Positions 24,660 through 37,732 are shown, counted from the stretch's first letter. The stretch: 64,000 nucleotides of DNA from Macrobrachium rosenbergii (GCF_040412425.1 NC_089795.1:83220663-83284662), one strand, 5' to 3'. The notes: generated from the letters alone by a model not told the origin. Numbers and translations are program-made.

Positions 24660-26420
24660 CGAGGTAATGTCTGGGAGTTGGATGTCTGCAGGTATATCTG
24701 ATGAGTATTTGGTCGAGGACAAAGATACACGGGAGTGCGCACAGGTAAGGAGTAGGTGAAAAAATAGTTGCAAGGGTAATCAAGAAAAATGTCGATAATG
24801 AGTAAAATGGATGAAAGCCTGCTAAAATAAGAGACACAAAAGTTGGAATACGAAGATTGTGTAGGATGGTGTTATGGAGTCTGCAGGATGTTTTTTTTAA
24901 GAAGGCGGGAATAGTAATAGAAAATAATGAAAGGTGGTATGAGGAAGTGAGAAGTTTGGCGAAGGAAAAAATCGGTTGTTTTCTGTGCAGTTGCAAGACA
25001 GGAAGGATTTTGTGCAGAAGTACAGGAGGATGGATCAGGATGCCAAGAAGATGGTGAGAAAGAAAAATAAGGCATGTAATAAGAAGTGTAGGGGAAAGGT
25101 GTGTAGATACGCAAGAACGTCAGTGAGAATTAGGTGGTATTCTACAAAGAGGCAAATGTAGAAAGGAAGGTAATTAAACAGTTGGATCTCAGATTATAAT
25201 GTGCAAAGGGAGAGAATGCAATGGAGTGATGAATATTAGGATTTGTGAATATAGAAGACAGAAGAGAGTGGCAGAGTTTGATTTAGGGTAAGTTTGATTA
25301 TGCTTGTGAAAGAGACCAGGAGTTGGTGGGATTACGCATGGGATGATGTGTTACGGTGTTGTGTGGCTGCCTAGTTTGTGTAAGGTATTTTTGGATGTGG
25401 GAAAAATTCTCGATGGTTTCATAATGTAAGGCCAATGGAGATAGAGGAAACATTAAGAGTTACAGGTGCATAAATTTTCTGAGTATACTAAGGAAATTAT
25501 ATGATAGGATTTTGATTGTAATTAAATTATTGTGAGAAAATAGGAAATTAACGAAAACACTGCAGCACACATTTACTTAGAGAATGTTTGATGTAATTGA
25601 TGGAGAAGCAATGTGGAGGGTGTTGGGATGTGTGATGTAGAGGGCAAATTGTTGAGAAGAATAAAGAATTTTTGAAATGGAAGTGAAGCATGGGACTGTA
25701 AGAAGGGCATGATGTTTCCTTTGTTTAATATTTTTGTGGATGAGTGATGCAAGTTCCAGAGAAAGTTGCTACGTTTTGAGATAACGAAGTGTGGAATGAT
25801 TGATTTTAGCAGAGTTTACTATACTTTGGATAGTGAAAAGAAACTGCGGAGCTAAGTGGAAAAGTAAACAAATTAGAGAAAGGTGAGAATAATATCGAGC
25901 AGGAGGAAGATTATAAAGGTAAATGGTAACCAGGAAGAGGGAATAGTGAATTTTAAAGTAATATGGAATGAATATTTTTAATGAAAGCAGGAAGAGAGAA
26001 GTGAGTTATAGAGTAGGTGAAACAAGGACTGTAGCAGGAGGTACCTATAAGATTAGGAATCTGGAGTGATGGAATCTAAGGTTGGAATGTATGGGAGTAT
26101 TGTTGATCCAACTCCTCTGAATGAAAGCGAAGTGTAGATCTTGAATACAAACTAAGGAAAGACAATGGAAGCTGTAGAGGTGAATTGTTTATGTATTATA
26201 AGAATTGAGAGGATGAGAAATATGGAGATACGAAGATATTTGGTGAAAGGTTGAGTGTAAATAAAAGACTAAGATAATTGGTAAAAGGGTGAGTGTAAAT
26301 AAAAGACGAAGATAATTGGTAAAAGGTTGACTGTAAATGAAAGACGAAGATAATTGGTAAAAGGGTGAGTGTAGGTGAAAGGGAAATGGAAAGAATGACA
26401 GGTTGACGAGGAGGGCATAG
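24660..26420 (+). mobile_element. Decayed endonuclease/reverse-transcriptase non-LTR retrotransposon
   Basis: The plus strand preserves in order WYEEVRSLAKEK (24934) and, one frame over, KYRRMDQDAKKMVRKK (about 25018-25065). Together these are the linker of crustacean endonuclease/RT elements (WWNEEVR...YRRMDRK.KRMVREKKK). Then FDVIDGEAMWRVLG (25587-25628; family YDRVDREALWRVLR), PLFNIFVDE (about 25713-25739), DSEKKLRS (about 25829) and MEAVEVNCLCIIRIERMRN (about 26164-26220; family KVEAVEMNFLR). The catalytic FADDT position near 25807-25820 reads LAEFT, so both aspartates are lost. Frameshifts and stops lie between all blocks. The copy is dead. The 5' endonuclease region is too decayed to delimit, and a (TA)n tract adjoins it. 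Confidence 0.75.
26233..26384. repeat. 38-bp minisatellite, 4 copies, born inside retrotransposon DNA
   Basis: Copies start at 26233, 26271, 26309 and 26347 with core AAGATAATTGGTAAAAGG. The first copy coincides with the RNMEIRRYLVKG codons of the decayed reverse transcriptase, so the array arose by expansion of retrotransposon sequence after insertion. Confidence 0.9.
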
Positions 26421-26595
26421 TTGGGATTTGATAAAGTGGGTTTTATCAGCAAATCTCCAGCGATGATCTTGCTAGGCCTACGACCTTTCTCGTTATTCCA
26501 GCAGACACTAGAACCCTTCTACACTGGGTGGACTGATGGCGGTTGGACGGAGCGAACCACTGACTTTGCAGATGCGAGCCCAGAGGCTTTGCTGT

Positions 26596-26597
<2 letters not shown>

Positions 26598-26671
<74 letters not shown>

Positions 26672-26688
26672 TAGATAGATAAATAGAT
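26598..26688. repeat. (TA)n-(GATA)n microsatellite
   Basis: TA with one phase slip near 26630, followed by GATA repeats. Confidence 0.95.
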
Positions 26689-27059
26689 GCTGTTTGAAGA
26701 CACATTAGACATTGTCCATGTTGAAATAATGTCTCGGCCATAATTGGCTTCACCTGTGCTCTTCCTGCGCGGTAGTTTGTGGGTTTGTGCGTGTGCATTA
26801 CTCGTAAATGACTGCGATCGACAGCAAATGGATTTGTTGCAGGGGAAACGCAGCCAGACCTTTGTGTGCATAGACTCAAGTTTATTGTGAGTGTGTAATA
26901 TGGGTTTTGTTTAAAGGAGAGCTACGATCGTTAAAGGGAACGAAGCAAGGAAAAGTAGAGGACACTCCCAGAGGGCAGTGTTGGACCAAAATCAATTGAG
27001 GAGCGGCTTCACGTTCACCCTCCTCCTCCCCCTCCACCTCCTCCTCCCCTCCCTCCCCT

Positions 27060-27060
<1 letters not shown>
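26689..27060. other. Non-coding, nothing recognisable
   Basis: Balanced composition with short open frames and no motif I recognise. Confidence 0.45.
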
Positions 27061-27114
<54 letters not shown>

Positions 27115-27167
27115 CTCCTCCTCCCTCCTCCTCCTCCTCCTCCTCCTCCTCCTCCTCCTCCTCCTCG
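27061..27167 (+). repeat. (CT)25 then (CTC)n microsatellite
   Basis: CT to about 27110 and CTC/TCC repeats to 27167, preceded by CCTCCTCC sequence from 27018. It gives a poly-Ser/Leu open frame that is not a gene. Confidence 0.95.
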
Positions 27168-27828
27168 TAGACTCTTCCCTTCCTTATTCATCACCTGTGC
27201 TTGAAACCCTGTCGGGAATGAAAACAGTGATTACCGCTGCCAAAAGTGCAAACGTCATTCAGTAATTTTTTTTTTCTTCCGTTCCTGCGAATTACATCGA
27301 GTTCTGGTTTATACCAGCTTGGTGCCATTTTTAGCTTTGGTCGTCATATTTTTAGTTCTTAATTTTTTTATTTATTTTCTTCTTAATCTACCTGACTTGA
27401 TGCGGACTTGATGAATGAATCGGATACAATGGAATGAGTAACTTGGATGCCATGTTTGAGCATGATGTCATTTTTTTTTTTTTTCTTGTCGGGATTGCAG
27501 TCATTTTGCTTCGCTGGGGTGTTCGTTTCTTATTTAGTCAAGTGAAGTAATTCTGTGAAGTGGAAATTCTTCTTTTTTAAATTTCAAGTACTAGAGAAAA
27601 TAATTTTATTTCTTGTGTAATACTACGGTTATTAATGTGGAAAGACTGATGTCGAGGCGGACAGAAGAGCCTTCCGTTTATCTGTTGAATTAAAGTAAGT
27701 ATTATGTTCGTGGAAAAAAAGGGACGACCTTGACATTTAAGCTGAAATAGTTAAAGCATTAGTGAAATTATAAAAAATGAATATAATCGTATTTTGCATA
27801 TGAGTAAAAACTAAAGATTCGTATAATT

Positions 27829-27900
27829 TATGAAAAATGCTTGTTCACGATTTCGTAACTTGCTTATGAAAAATGCTTGTTCACGATTTCATAACTTGCT
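27829..27900. repeat. 36-bp tandem duplication
   Basis: Two copies start at 27829 and 27865 and differ at one or two positions (core TGCTTGTTCACGATTTC). The near identity marks it as recent. Confidence 0.95.
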
Positions 27901-29133
27901 TGTGACGTGCAAAGGAAGTGACTGGAAAAAGCATTTTGATTATTTTAGAGCAACGTATAAAATAAAATATTTAAGAAAATATATCATGGATGCGGTATAG
28001 TAACTTCTAAGTGGCTACTCATGGTTTAGTTCCCTCATAAGGAAAATAATAATTTGGGAAGGGAGGGGGCGGGGCGTTCTCCCTCATATTAACAAACTAA
28101 TATTCGAGGTAGAAAGACGATTTTCACTCAGAAATGGAGCGACTTGCAAGCAGAAGCCTTAATATGATCTTTTTATAAAAAGACATCTTGCGTTTCACTT
28201 TTAAAACCCAGTGAATGACAGATGGAGGTGGATTTTGTTAGGATATTTTATAGATTATGAAAAAAACAAGTGCAAGAGATAGAAAAGTTTGTATTATATA
28301 ATTTGGGGCTCTCTAAAGGACAGAGTCTGGCATCCATATTTACATTGATCATTAAAATACTTTTACTTCTATCAGGCAATTAACAGATAATGCGAGTTCA
28401 TCTCTTCGTAAAGAATCATGCTTTACTGCCATTTTGCATTGGGAGCCAAAAGTAAATTACGTTCTTTGTAGTTCATAATCTAAATTTCCGCACCGTAATT
28501 CGCATAGCCCCAGCTTATAATCCTATGTAACACTGGCTTTACGTCCATGGTGAATGTTATTGTATGATTCTATTTGTTTAGTTGTTGGATTTAAATTCTT
28601 ACTATAATAACTTATTTTACTATCATTCTAAGTAATTGGTACTATTTAGAGATTGCATTTATATTTAAACGTGTAAACCAGTTTCATTTAGCCAAGCCGG
28701 AACCAACGAAGCTTTTATACGGCATAAAACGGAAAACGGTAACGAATTGTGATTTTTGCAAAAACCAAACAAAGACGATAGGCTACCCGTTGAATCTCAC
28801 CCTTCTTCAAATTTCACAATCGGTGATTGGGAAGTTTGACCCGGTTTCGATTAAATCGAATCAAACTTCACCCTTATTAATGTTATTCTGAATCAATAAC
28901 GTTCAGAAAGTAATACTGTGTACCATGGCCTTGGCAGTGGCAGTACGGTCTGTATCAGAGTTTCAGAAACAATTTGGTAAGTGTTGAATTATGTTACGGT
29001 ATCTGCGTGTTGGCAAATCTCGTAATATTTTACTGGAATTATTCCTAATTTATGTGGACGTTTTTGTTAAGAATGTTGGTTTTCATCAACAATAATCTTT
29101 TCAAAAGCTTCCATTATCCATTCGGTTGTTCAC

Positions 29134-29275
29134 CTTTCGAACTGCAACTAATCAGTATATTTTTAAAAATAAGAGTGTTAATGCTTTCAAAGCCCAGTTA
29201 TCAACTTTCGAATGGCACCTGATCTAGTATATTTTTAAAAATAGGAATGTTCATGTTTTCAAAGCCCAGTTAATC
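29134..29275. repeat. 71-bp tandem duplication
   Basis: Copies start at 29134 and 29205 and share AGTATATTTTTAAAAATA and TTTCAAAGCCCAGTTA. Confidence 0.9.
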
Positions 29276-30009
29276 TAGATTTTTTTCTAGCATCTCACGT
29301 GACTTAGGGTTCAGGAAAGGTACTTCCTTTTTACTCAGAGAATAAGCAGTCCATTGATTGGTGTGATTTTACAATTTGTTATGAAGGAACATAGGTTTAT
29401 GGAGCCGAGATGCAACAGCTGATAGGAAAAAAGGGCTTACAGCATATTGGCACTCAGGACGATTCAAGAAATTATTCGAGAAAACTCTGAATCATAACTT
29501 TAAGAACAAAGTGAAGGCAGGTTGAAAGACCTTCAGATATGACCATTAAAAGGTGCGAAGGTAATAACCTCCATGTCATTGGCGACAGAAAGCGGATTTT
29601 AGAAATGTGAAATGACTGATTGGCTGGACTAATAGCTGTATAGTTTGTCTTTCATCTTAATATATTCACTTGGTACTTTTAGTCCATTTCACAATTTTGA
29701 GAGCGATAACAGAACTTTGAGGATTAGAAAGTTCCACTATTCTGCCACGGGTTTATCGATTACTGTGCGATTGGTTTGTCGATTCCCGTTATGGAAGAGT
29801 GGTCTGTGATGAGAGAGAGAGAGAGATTCGTCGACGCTTGCTTGAATCCTGTACCTACGTCAGGGTGTTGGGTGGCAAGTCAGTTGACAGGTGAGTTGTG
29901 ACTTGGTGAACCGAGTCGGAGGTTGAGGTTAGAGGAGGTGTGGTTGGAGACAAAACCCAATCTCCAGCGCCGTCATCAGTTACCGGGGGGATATTAGATC
30001 CTGACATTC

Positions 30010-30011
<2 letters not shown>

Positions 30012-30047
<36 letters not shown>

Positions 30048-30082
30048 ATATTGATTTATGTGACTAGGCATATATATATATG

Positions 30083-30145
<63 letters not shown>

Positions 30146-30153
30146 TTGAAATA

Positions 30154-30209
<56 letters not shown>

Positions 30210-30210
30210 C

Positions 30211-30246
<36 letters not shown>

Positions 30247-30247
30247 T

Positions 30248-30306
<59 letters not shown>

Positions 30307-30403
30307 ATGTATGTATGTATCATTGGATTTTTTGTTCAAGCAATTTGTTATTTGTAGTCAACAGATATAAAATAGGATTGCATTACTGACTTGTGATTTC
30401 ACA

Positions 30404-30455
<52 letters not shown>

Positions 30456-30575
30456 ACCAGCATCGATCGTACCTTCTCGAGTTCTGTTCGCGAAGAGAGA
30501 TAAGCTGTGGCATCTCAGTGGCAGTGTCTTTCAAGATTAGTTTCTTCAGTTGATTTTGCTGTCTTCTTTTCCTTT

Positions 30576-30658
<83 letters not shown>
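30012..30658. repeat. Microsatellite cluster: CT, TA, GTAT, CA-GA, CT
   Basis: (CT)15 at 30012-30042, interrupted (TA)n at 30070-30301, (GTAT)n to 30320, compound (CA)10-(GA)16 at 30400-30453 and (CT)39 at 30580-30658. The GA run and the last CT run are complementary with about 126 bp between them, so they could pair as a hairpin. Confidence 0.95.
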
Positions 30659-30659
<1 letters not shown>

Positions 30660-30661
<2 letters not shown>

Positions 30662-30910
30662 AATAAGCATTATTCTGTTTGATAATTTAAACATAAAAGA
30701 GATTGCGCTGCGCCTTTTGGAGCCGTTAATTTGGGTAATAAATTGTCAGCCAGTTATTTCGGCACAGGAATCGATAGAGGCCAATCGATCATTAGAGCCC
30801 GATATTATTTGCATTTTGATTTGGACGAACGACCGTCGAAAGCCGTGTTGTTTGATGACCCAGTTTGTATGCAGTGCAATTAGGTTACCATGTGAAGAAG
30901 GGATCGATAA
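30660..30910. promoter_or_regulatory. Candidate regulatory block with three CGATA words and an octamer
   Basis: ATCGAT occurs at 30770-30775, 30784-30789 and 30903-30908. CGATA occurs at about 30772, 30800 and 30905, and ATTTGCAT (POU octamer) at 30807-30814. CCGTTAATTTGGGTAATAAATTG carries homeodomain-type sites. In Drosophila, CGATA clusters are bound by BEAF-32 and DREF at boundaries and promoters. Whether that applies to this species is unknown. An 80-residue frame is open across the block but ends in a CT tract and looks incidental. Confidence 0.3.
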
Positions 30911-32217
30911 CTCTCTCTCTCTCTCTCTGCACTTGTAGTTACGATATGTCACCATTAGTTGCAAATATCTGGAAGCGCATTAGAATTATGGGGAAGTGAT
31001 CCCCTTGAATTCGTGTTGATGCTGGTGTGCAATATTAACAAAATAATGCACCACAGCAAGAAGCCTAGTCATTTATGTAGTGAGTGATTACCGTTAGAGT
31101 TTTAATACCTAATATTTGGCCCTGCAGCTTGATGTGATTGGTCGCTGGATAGGATATCTGTTTATTAGAGGAATAACTTTTTGGATATTGGCTTCCTGGT
31201 GAAAGGAGGGTCTTGACTGCTGGGATTGTTACATCAGTTTTCATTGTTTCATTAAGTGGAAAGTTTTTGTCTTCTGTCATTTCCTTAAGGACAAGTACTG
31301 CACGACCGTTTGCATCGCTTCGGCAAACCACAGGACCCATCCACGGGGCACCGCCTCAAAAATTGTAATTTTTTTTTTTTCTTCTTATGCCGTCTGTTCC
31401 TCCCAGCTGGTCTGTGGAGGGTTGCCACGCAACGCCGCCTCGCCATTTGAATGTTCGGTCCGGTTGAGATGCTTTTTAAAGCCGACAATCGCCCTTTTGA
31501 TATTTATAAGGGGATTAATCATGCGTTATTTTTATAAGCTTTTTTATTTGCATTTCGACGAAAAAGATGGTGAAAATTTTGGGCTGTAGAAGATAACCTC
31601 AGCCTCTCGGAAAGTTAGGAGGGTAATGTGAAAATGGCGGTTGTTGGCAACTCCCTGAGGCTGGTTACTCGTCTCGGGGACTGTCGGGGCAGGCAGCGGG
31701 TCTGAGCGGGATGAATCAGTTCCTGGGAGTGCTGGTAAATGAGAGGATGTGTTCTCTTTGGTGCTACGTAAAACCGTACTTCTTTTGAAAGTGTGTGCTT
31801 CTATCGCAGCCAATTCATGCACTGGAAAAGGCACTCGCGGCTGAATATGTGGACGAAGCCGTCGTGAGAAGTATCGTGCAGACTTGACGCCCATTAGTGA
31901 AAAGAACTCCATTGGCAAACGCTGTCAGATCGTCATTGTGTGTAACGAAACGAAAGGGGTGAAAAAGTGCTCAACTACTCTTTGTGCAGACACAGTATAT
32001 CCGTTCATTCTTTCCAATGAGGAAATGTTCGCCGAAGTCGGCGGCGGCGGCTGTTTCGTTAGTGCGGGATGCATACGTGAAAAGGTTATATCTTGAGCTC
32101 TAGGGACTCTTGTAGAACAATCCTTGATGAGAGGCCCCACGAGCACGATGGGTCACGGGCTGAGAAGAGTGAGTAACACCACCACCATCTGAGTCGTGTA
32201 CATAAGAGAGGTGTGAG
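30911..32217. other. Non-coding; GC-elevated 31.3-32.1 kb
   Basis: No frame is convincing on either strand. AACCACAGG (Runt-like, near 31326) and GGGATTAATCATGCG (K50 homeodomain-like, about 31502) are possible binding words. Confidence 0.35.
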
Positions 32218-32250
32218 ATGATGATGATGATGACGATGATGATGATGATG
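32218..32250. repeat. (GAT)n microsatellite
   Basis: Ten or so GAT/ATG repeats with one GAC variant. CTCATC-type repeats follow at 32281-32315 in the complementary sense. Confidence 0.9.
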
Positions 32251-32481
32251 TGAAAGCAGCTTTTGAAATTGTATCTATCTCCTCCTCATCCTCATCATCG
32301 CCCTTGTCTTCATCTTCACGGGTTGACAGTCGTCCTCCTCCTAGAATGGAGGGAGACGAATATATTACGCCTCTAGGTTTGGGGACGTGGCGAATGAGTA
32401 ACAAACGACCTGTCGGGAGGGGAGGGAAGCAATCTGCATTCGTTGCCTGTGTGCTTGTATGTATTCACACGTTGCACCAAC

Positions 32482-32483
<2 letters not shown>

Positions 32484-32573
<90 letters not shown>
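32484..32573. repeat. Compound (TA)38-(TG)6 microsatellite
   Basis: TA to 32560, then TG. Confidence 0.95.
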
Positions 32574-33322
32574 ATAATATATATGTATGTGTTTATGTAT
32601 GTATTTATTGTGTGTGTGACTGAATGAATGATTATATGATTGCATGCAAAATCTTCATGAAATTATTATGTGCGTTGGACTTTTCTGGAAGACAGTCGGG
32701 TCACAGAGAACTCGAGAAAAAATGATTCACTGATTAGAAGTTTCCGGGTGAGAGAGAGAGAGACAGAGACAGAGAGGATCGATTAAAAGATTAAACGAGG
32801 GGGAGGAGGAGGATGTTCTGCTTTTTCGAAGAAATCTCCGTCGTTTGCGATGTGACAGATGTCTTTGTCCACCCTCTGCGCCCTTGTGCAGTATCGAGTG
32901 ACGGTGCATCTTCTCATGCGACCAAGTTGTTAATTCCTCTTAGCCTATGGGCCAGATGTCTGCTTCTGTGCGTGTGTGTGTGTGACAGAAGCGAGTGTCC
33001 AAGAGCCTCGGTGGCCTACATGATTATAACCATATGGAGTAAGAGTCTCCTCAAGACAGGTTTTGGTGTAAGGCTTCTCGAAGGGCGAAAGGGAGAAGAA
33101 TTCTGAGCAGGGGACGCATGGATGTGTGTTTGTGTGTATGTTTTTTTTTTTGGTGCACTTGGAATGCGTGGAACAGTAAGTCAGGTGCAGCGAAAGATAA
33201 AAATGATACAAGGGTATAATGCTGTGTGTGTGCTTCCCCAGACATAAGGTTCTAGCTTGTGCCTGTGAAGGATGAAAGGTTGATATCTTAAGGATAAGTA
33301 CCTTAGCGCAAGTGCATAAGTG

Positions 33323-33325
<3 letters not shown>
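32574..33325. other. Non-coding, nothing recognisable
   Basis: It includes short GA and GT runs (32749-32775 and 32968-32983). No gene is supported. Confidence 0.45.

Positions 33326-33394
<69 letters not shown>
33326..33394 (+). repeat. (CT)34 microsatellite
   Basis: 69 bp of pure CT. Confidence 0.98.
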
Positions 33395-33396
<2 letters not shown>

Positions 33397-35030
33397 AACA
33401 GTTCATAGGGCAAAGTATGTTTTATGATCAGGGTGGTCGATAAGTTTGGTATGATGTAGTTTCAGGATAAATTCCATGAACATTGCTTGTGACCTTATGA
33501 AAGAGTAATGGAAGAATGTTTAAAAAGGGTAGGAAATACTTGACATTGGCACAAGCAGTTTTTCTTTCCTTAACTCGCAGAACATCGGAAATTTGTTACT
33601 TTTGTCAATCAAAGGGGAAATTCCCACATCAAGCCAGTCGCTTGTACAGGAAAATCACAGCACATCAAGTTTTTAGTTGAGTATTTGCATTAAAGGTGTT
33701 ATGAAAAATACTGCTGGTATTTTATGCACACAGTGCCCAAGGGCTTGCAGCATTAGCAAACTAGTGGACACTTGTAGGTCAATGGCGTGGCATTGAGTAG
33801 GTTTTCTCCACGTCCCTTGGCCGCAGGGACTCCCCGCCTCATCATGGCCTTTGTTGGCAGCCTGGGCTTTTTGTGCACGAGCATTGAAAGCTGTTTGGAT
33901 GACTGCCCTTTCCATAATTGGAGGCAAGCAGCACCGACTGAGAGGTGGCGCACGGGGCATTAATGTAACCATGGCACTGCTGATAAAAACATGGCGTGTG
34001 ATTATGGAGATAAGGTGGGATCACCTCTCGTTGGTCGTCTGTTCACGTCCACGGAGAGGAGGCGTCCCTGGCATAATGCATTCGAGAATAGGCCCTTGTT
34101 CCAATTTTGGAGAGTATTAATGGCTAATATATCTGGGGAGATTGGTTGCCCTTTTTTTTTTTATAAACATTTGCTTTGTTGGTCTGTCAGTCTGTTGGAT
34201 TACAGGGCAACTTAAGGGAGATGTGGGGATGAACTTTCCCAAAACTTAGATTGGTTCTTGTGTCATGGCCGACCTTATAACGAGGTATTGGTCGAAGTTT
34301 AATCCGTATTTTTTTCCCCCAGTCGGATCAAATGCATATTAACCAGACGATTCACGACCTGCATTGTATTCAGGTCGAAGTCTGCGCACGGCCGCCGGAT
34401 AAAAATACATCGTATTGTTTTTCTTTTTTTCCTTATCGCCGGACGTGAATGGTGTATTGGAAATCTGTAAAGTGCGCATTGTAGCTTAGATCTGCGCATT
34501 GACCTCTGGCGAGTAATCAGTCCTGCTTAATCTGTTAAGCATACTGGCTCTGAACAGCAGTATCTTCATTTACATTCTCTCTGATTGTGCAGAGTCCCCA
34601 TTGGAAAGCGAATGAAAAAAACATTAGGTCAGTTATGGGGTAATTGTAGCCATTGTAATGCATAGGATTGTTGATTGTGTCTAGTAGATTAAATATGTAA
34701 GAGAAATGTTAACACAACACAGTCTGTTGTCTGGCGTTGCTCTTTACAACTAGTCGAAATATTTGGCTGTATTTGACGCCTTGATACCATTGATCCTGCA
34801 TACATAGCTCTTGAAGTTGTCGCTTTTTGGTAGCGGTTTCCTCGCGTGCGTTTTTCTGGTGCAAATGGGTTGGTCTTTCCAGTGGAAGGGCGTTATATAG
34901 CAGCGTGTTGCCTTTTTAACCGGGTGGCCATGTTGCGTGACACCGCATACTATTACTGCTTTTTACTCCATGACTCATCTCGGTGGCTTCATCATCATGA
35001 GGGGAGCTGCTTCTCGCAATATATCACTTG

Positions 35031-35032
<2 letters not shown>
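33395..35032. other. Non-coding; compositionally balanced block 33.68-34.13 kb
   Basis: 33.68-34.13 kb has balanced base composition, few long runs and open frames on both strands, which gives no directional coding signal. It might be conserved non-coding DNA, since words such as TTTCCATAATTGG and TATTTGCATTAAAGG lie within it. Nothing else is recognisable. Confidence 0.35.

Positions 35033-35094
<62 letters not shown>
35033..35094 (+). repeat. (TC)31 microsatellite
   Basis: Pure TC run. Confidence 0.98.
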
Positions 35095-35098
<4 letters not shown>

Positions 35099-36498
35099 AT
35101 GTTTGTGCATGAAGAAACATTATGAAGGCTTTTCTTAACATTTTACTTGGAAAATGTAATCCAAGTGCTTTCTCTCTCTCAGTATCATTTGACGGTAGCA
35201 TGAAATGTCAAGAATGTGTTCATGATGAAGTGTTCAGTTCAGCTGTAAACAAGAGCTATAGTGTGAGGTCCTGTTATGTAAAAGGCTTCAGCTGAGTTAG
35301 AGCTGAAGGTCACTTGAGTGAGCCATTTCTGTTCTGTTGTCAACAGTGTTGTTCCTTCTAAGTAACGGTTTGATAAAAGGTGTCACCGCTTAAACTATAC
35401 TGCAGATTGGTCTCCATGCAGTTAAGTTCTTCGATACTCTTGTCATATATACTCAGTTTCTGCTTGAATTGACATTCTAGTAGAAACTGCCCCGCGTCGT
35501 ATTTTGAAGTTTGCGGATATTATTTGATGTGTAACAAATAGGTATTTTTTTTGGTTACCTCGCAGATATTGTTATTGGCGAAATATAAAAATGACATTTT
35601 AGGAAATTGTCTTTTTAGGGTGTTGAAGATAACCACACGCAACATTTAGCTGCATATTTTAACTTAGTCCACGCCACACTTCTTACTAATGATATTGATT
35701 ACGAATTTATTATTATAAAGTTTAATATTGAAAAATTTTGGCAACAGCTATCCGTCAGTATAAAAAGACAGATTTTTCTTACTTATTGTCTCAAATTGTT
35801 TCATTACATTGCTGCGAAGATTAAATTTCGTGTCGTCGTATTCTCCAGCAGATCGAAATAAGCGAAAGTGTCCATGACACCTACCACAAGTGATGTCTGT
35901 TAGGTTGTAGGTGTGGGAATTGGTGATCACTTTTTTTTTTTTTTTTTTTAAGTCGGCATACAAATTAAAGGAGCATCACACACTTGTGTGATTTAGAAGT
36001 CGTGTTGAATTTTATTTTATTTTTTTTTACCGTTGAGCAGACAGGTTAGTTTATCATGGCAATTTTGTTTCGTTTGTTTTTTCTTTCATCTGTGAGAAAG
36101 AGAGAGAGAGAGAGTGGGGGAAAGGGCAGTAATTAAAGATCATTGGTTGTATTCCACGTTTAATTAATAACTTGCCAAAAAAAAGGTATAAAACTAAAGG
36201 TTTGATGTAACACGGCATCACAGTTGTGAAAATTGTAAAGGAAATCAAACAGCGTGTGGTTGCATTCCGCCTTAAAATTTGTTAACGTGCCATTGTGGTG
36301 GAATAGGATTTTTTTCTCTCTTCTGCCCAATTAAGCACAGAGCATTGCGTTGCGTGCTCGCCCAATTTGCTTTTATTCCTGGTGTGGGGGGTGAAGCCAA
36401 CGGTGGTTGCGTTGGTGTCGGTAGGAAGCGTTTTGGTGGTGATGTAACGGACTGCTGCAAGAACGAACAAAGCCTGGTCATGCACCGACGAACAACAT

Positions 36499-36544
<46 letters not shown>

Positions 36545-37662
36545 CTCCCATCCCCTCCTATCCCCTCCCTATCCTCTCCCTGCCTCATGCTACCAATCCT
36601 ACCAGTCCTTTCCCCTTCCCTTCCCTTCCCTCTCGTCCATTTCCTCACCTTAGCAAACGCCACCTGTACTTCTGTCCCGTCCTCTTCCCTCCCTTCCCTT
36701 CCCTTTGCCTGTCGCTTCATCCGACTCAGACTGCTATTCTCTACCACATTTGCTATTTTTCCAGCCCCACACACTTAACACTTTAATGGCCCTCCTGCCA
36801 CGCCAAGTGGAGATACGTTGCCGCTGTTGCTGCTACACCAAACCGGCCTGCCTTTAAAAGGAAAATAATTAATCTACCTGTGGTATGGTAGGGTTGGGGT
36901 ACTGGTAATATTCATGGTGAATGAAATTGACATAACTGTAAGCAGCAGTCGTGATTGGAAGTTTCTCATTGCTTAAACGCTCTGAGCTGATTAGAATTTA
37001 AATCTTGACACGATTTTTTCTCTTCTGAATATTTTAAAATGAATTTATATAAATTTTAATTCCGGACGTGTTTTTAATCAAAATTATTAATTCAATAATC
37101 ATGTAAATTTTCATTCTGGATGTGATGTACCTTTTGAGAGAGAGAGATTTCAGCAACTTTTTTTTTTGTCAAGGAAAGGAAATAAAAATGGCTTTCAACC
37201 CCTTTCGGGAAGAGAGAGAGCGTGTTTATGTTAGCCGAAGTCCATTGAGAGAAGATAAAAAAAAAATGAGATGAAATGTAGATGTGTTTTGAAACCGTGT
37301 CGCCATATCGCAGGCTGACCCAGATGTTTCGTGGCGGCATCCGCTTTTAGTCTCGCATAAGAACAAAGGTGATGTGCCAGAGAGAACAAATGACCAAGAA
37401 GTGCAACAGGGAAAGTTCTCATCCAGTTTTATGTCCACCGTTAACTGTGCTGTATTGATCTTTCCCTGGAAAAGGTGCCGTGTTGTTTCTCCTGCATTGA
37501 TTAGGTCGGGGCGGACGCCTTCCTCACCTGGAATGGAATATTTGTGCAGAGTTTAGGGACCGTCTTGTTTTCGGACGCGTAGGAAATGAAATAGAGAGAG
37601 AAATGTAGGTTATCAACCTTTTGATTTACACTAACAGTAGGAATGGTTTCGCTTTTAATTTC

Positions 37663-37663
<1 letters not shown>
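35095..37663. other. Non-coding interval with (CA)20 at 36502-36542
   Basis: There is no supported gene. The CA run is followed by C-rich CCCTTCCCTTCC sequence to about 36.77 kb, which opens frames on both strands by lacking stops. Poly(T) of about 19 lies near 35932. Confidence 0.5.

Positions 37664-37730
<67 letters not shown>
37664..37730 (+). repeat. (TC)33 microsatellite
   Basis: Pure TC run. Confidence 0.98.

Positions 37731-37732
<2 letters not shown>

Larger units (their letters stand above)
27168..30011. other. Long non-coding interval
   Basis: AT-rich with T runs and no supported gene. Two tandem duplications inside are listed separately. A fused splice-like motif TTGACAG|GTGAGT lies near 29890 but lacks a pyrimidine tract. 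Confidence 0.5.

Noticed and set aside
24728..24760. GCGCACAG|GTAAGG as a further recursive splice site
   Set aside because: No pyrimidine tract precedes it and it lies in retrotransposon-derived sequence.
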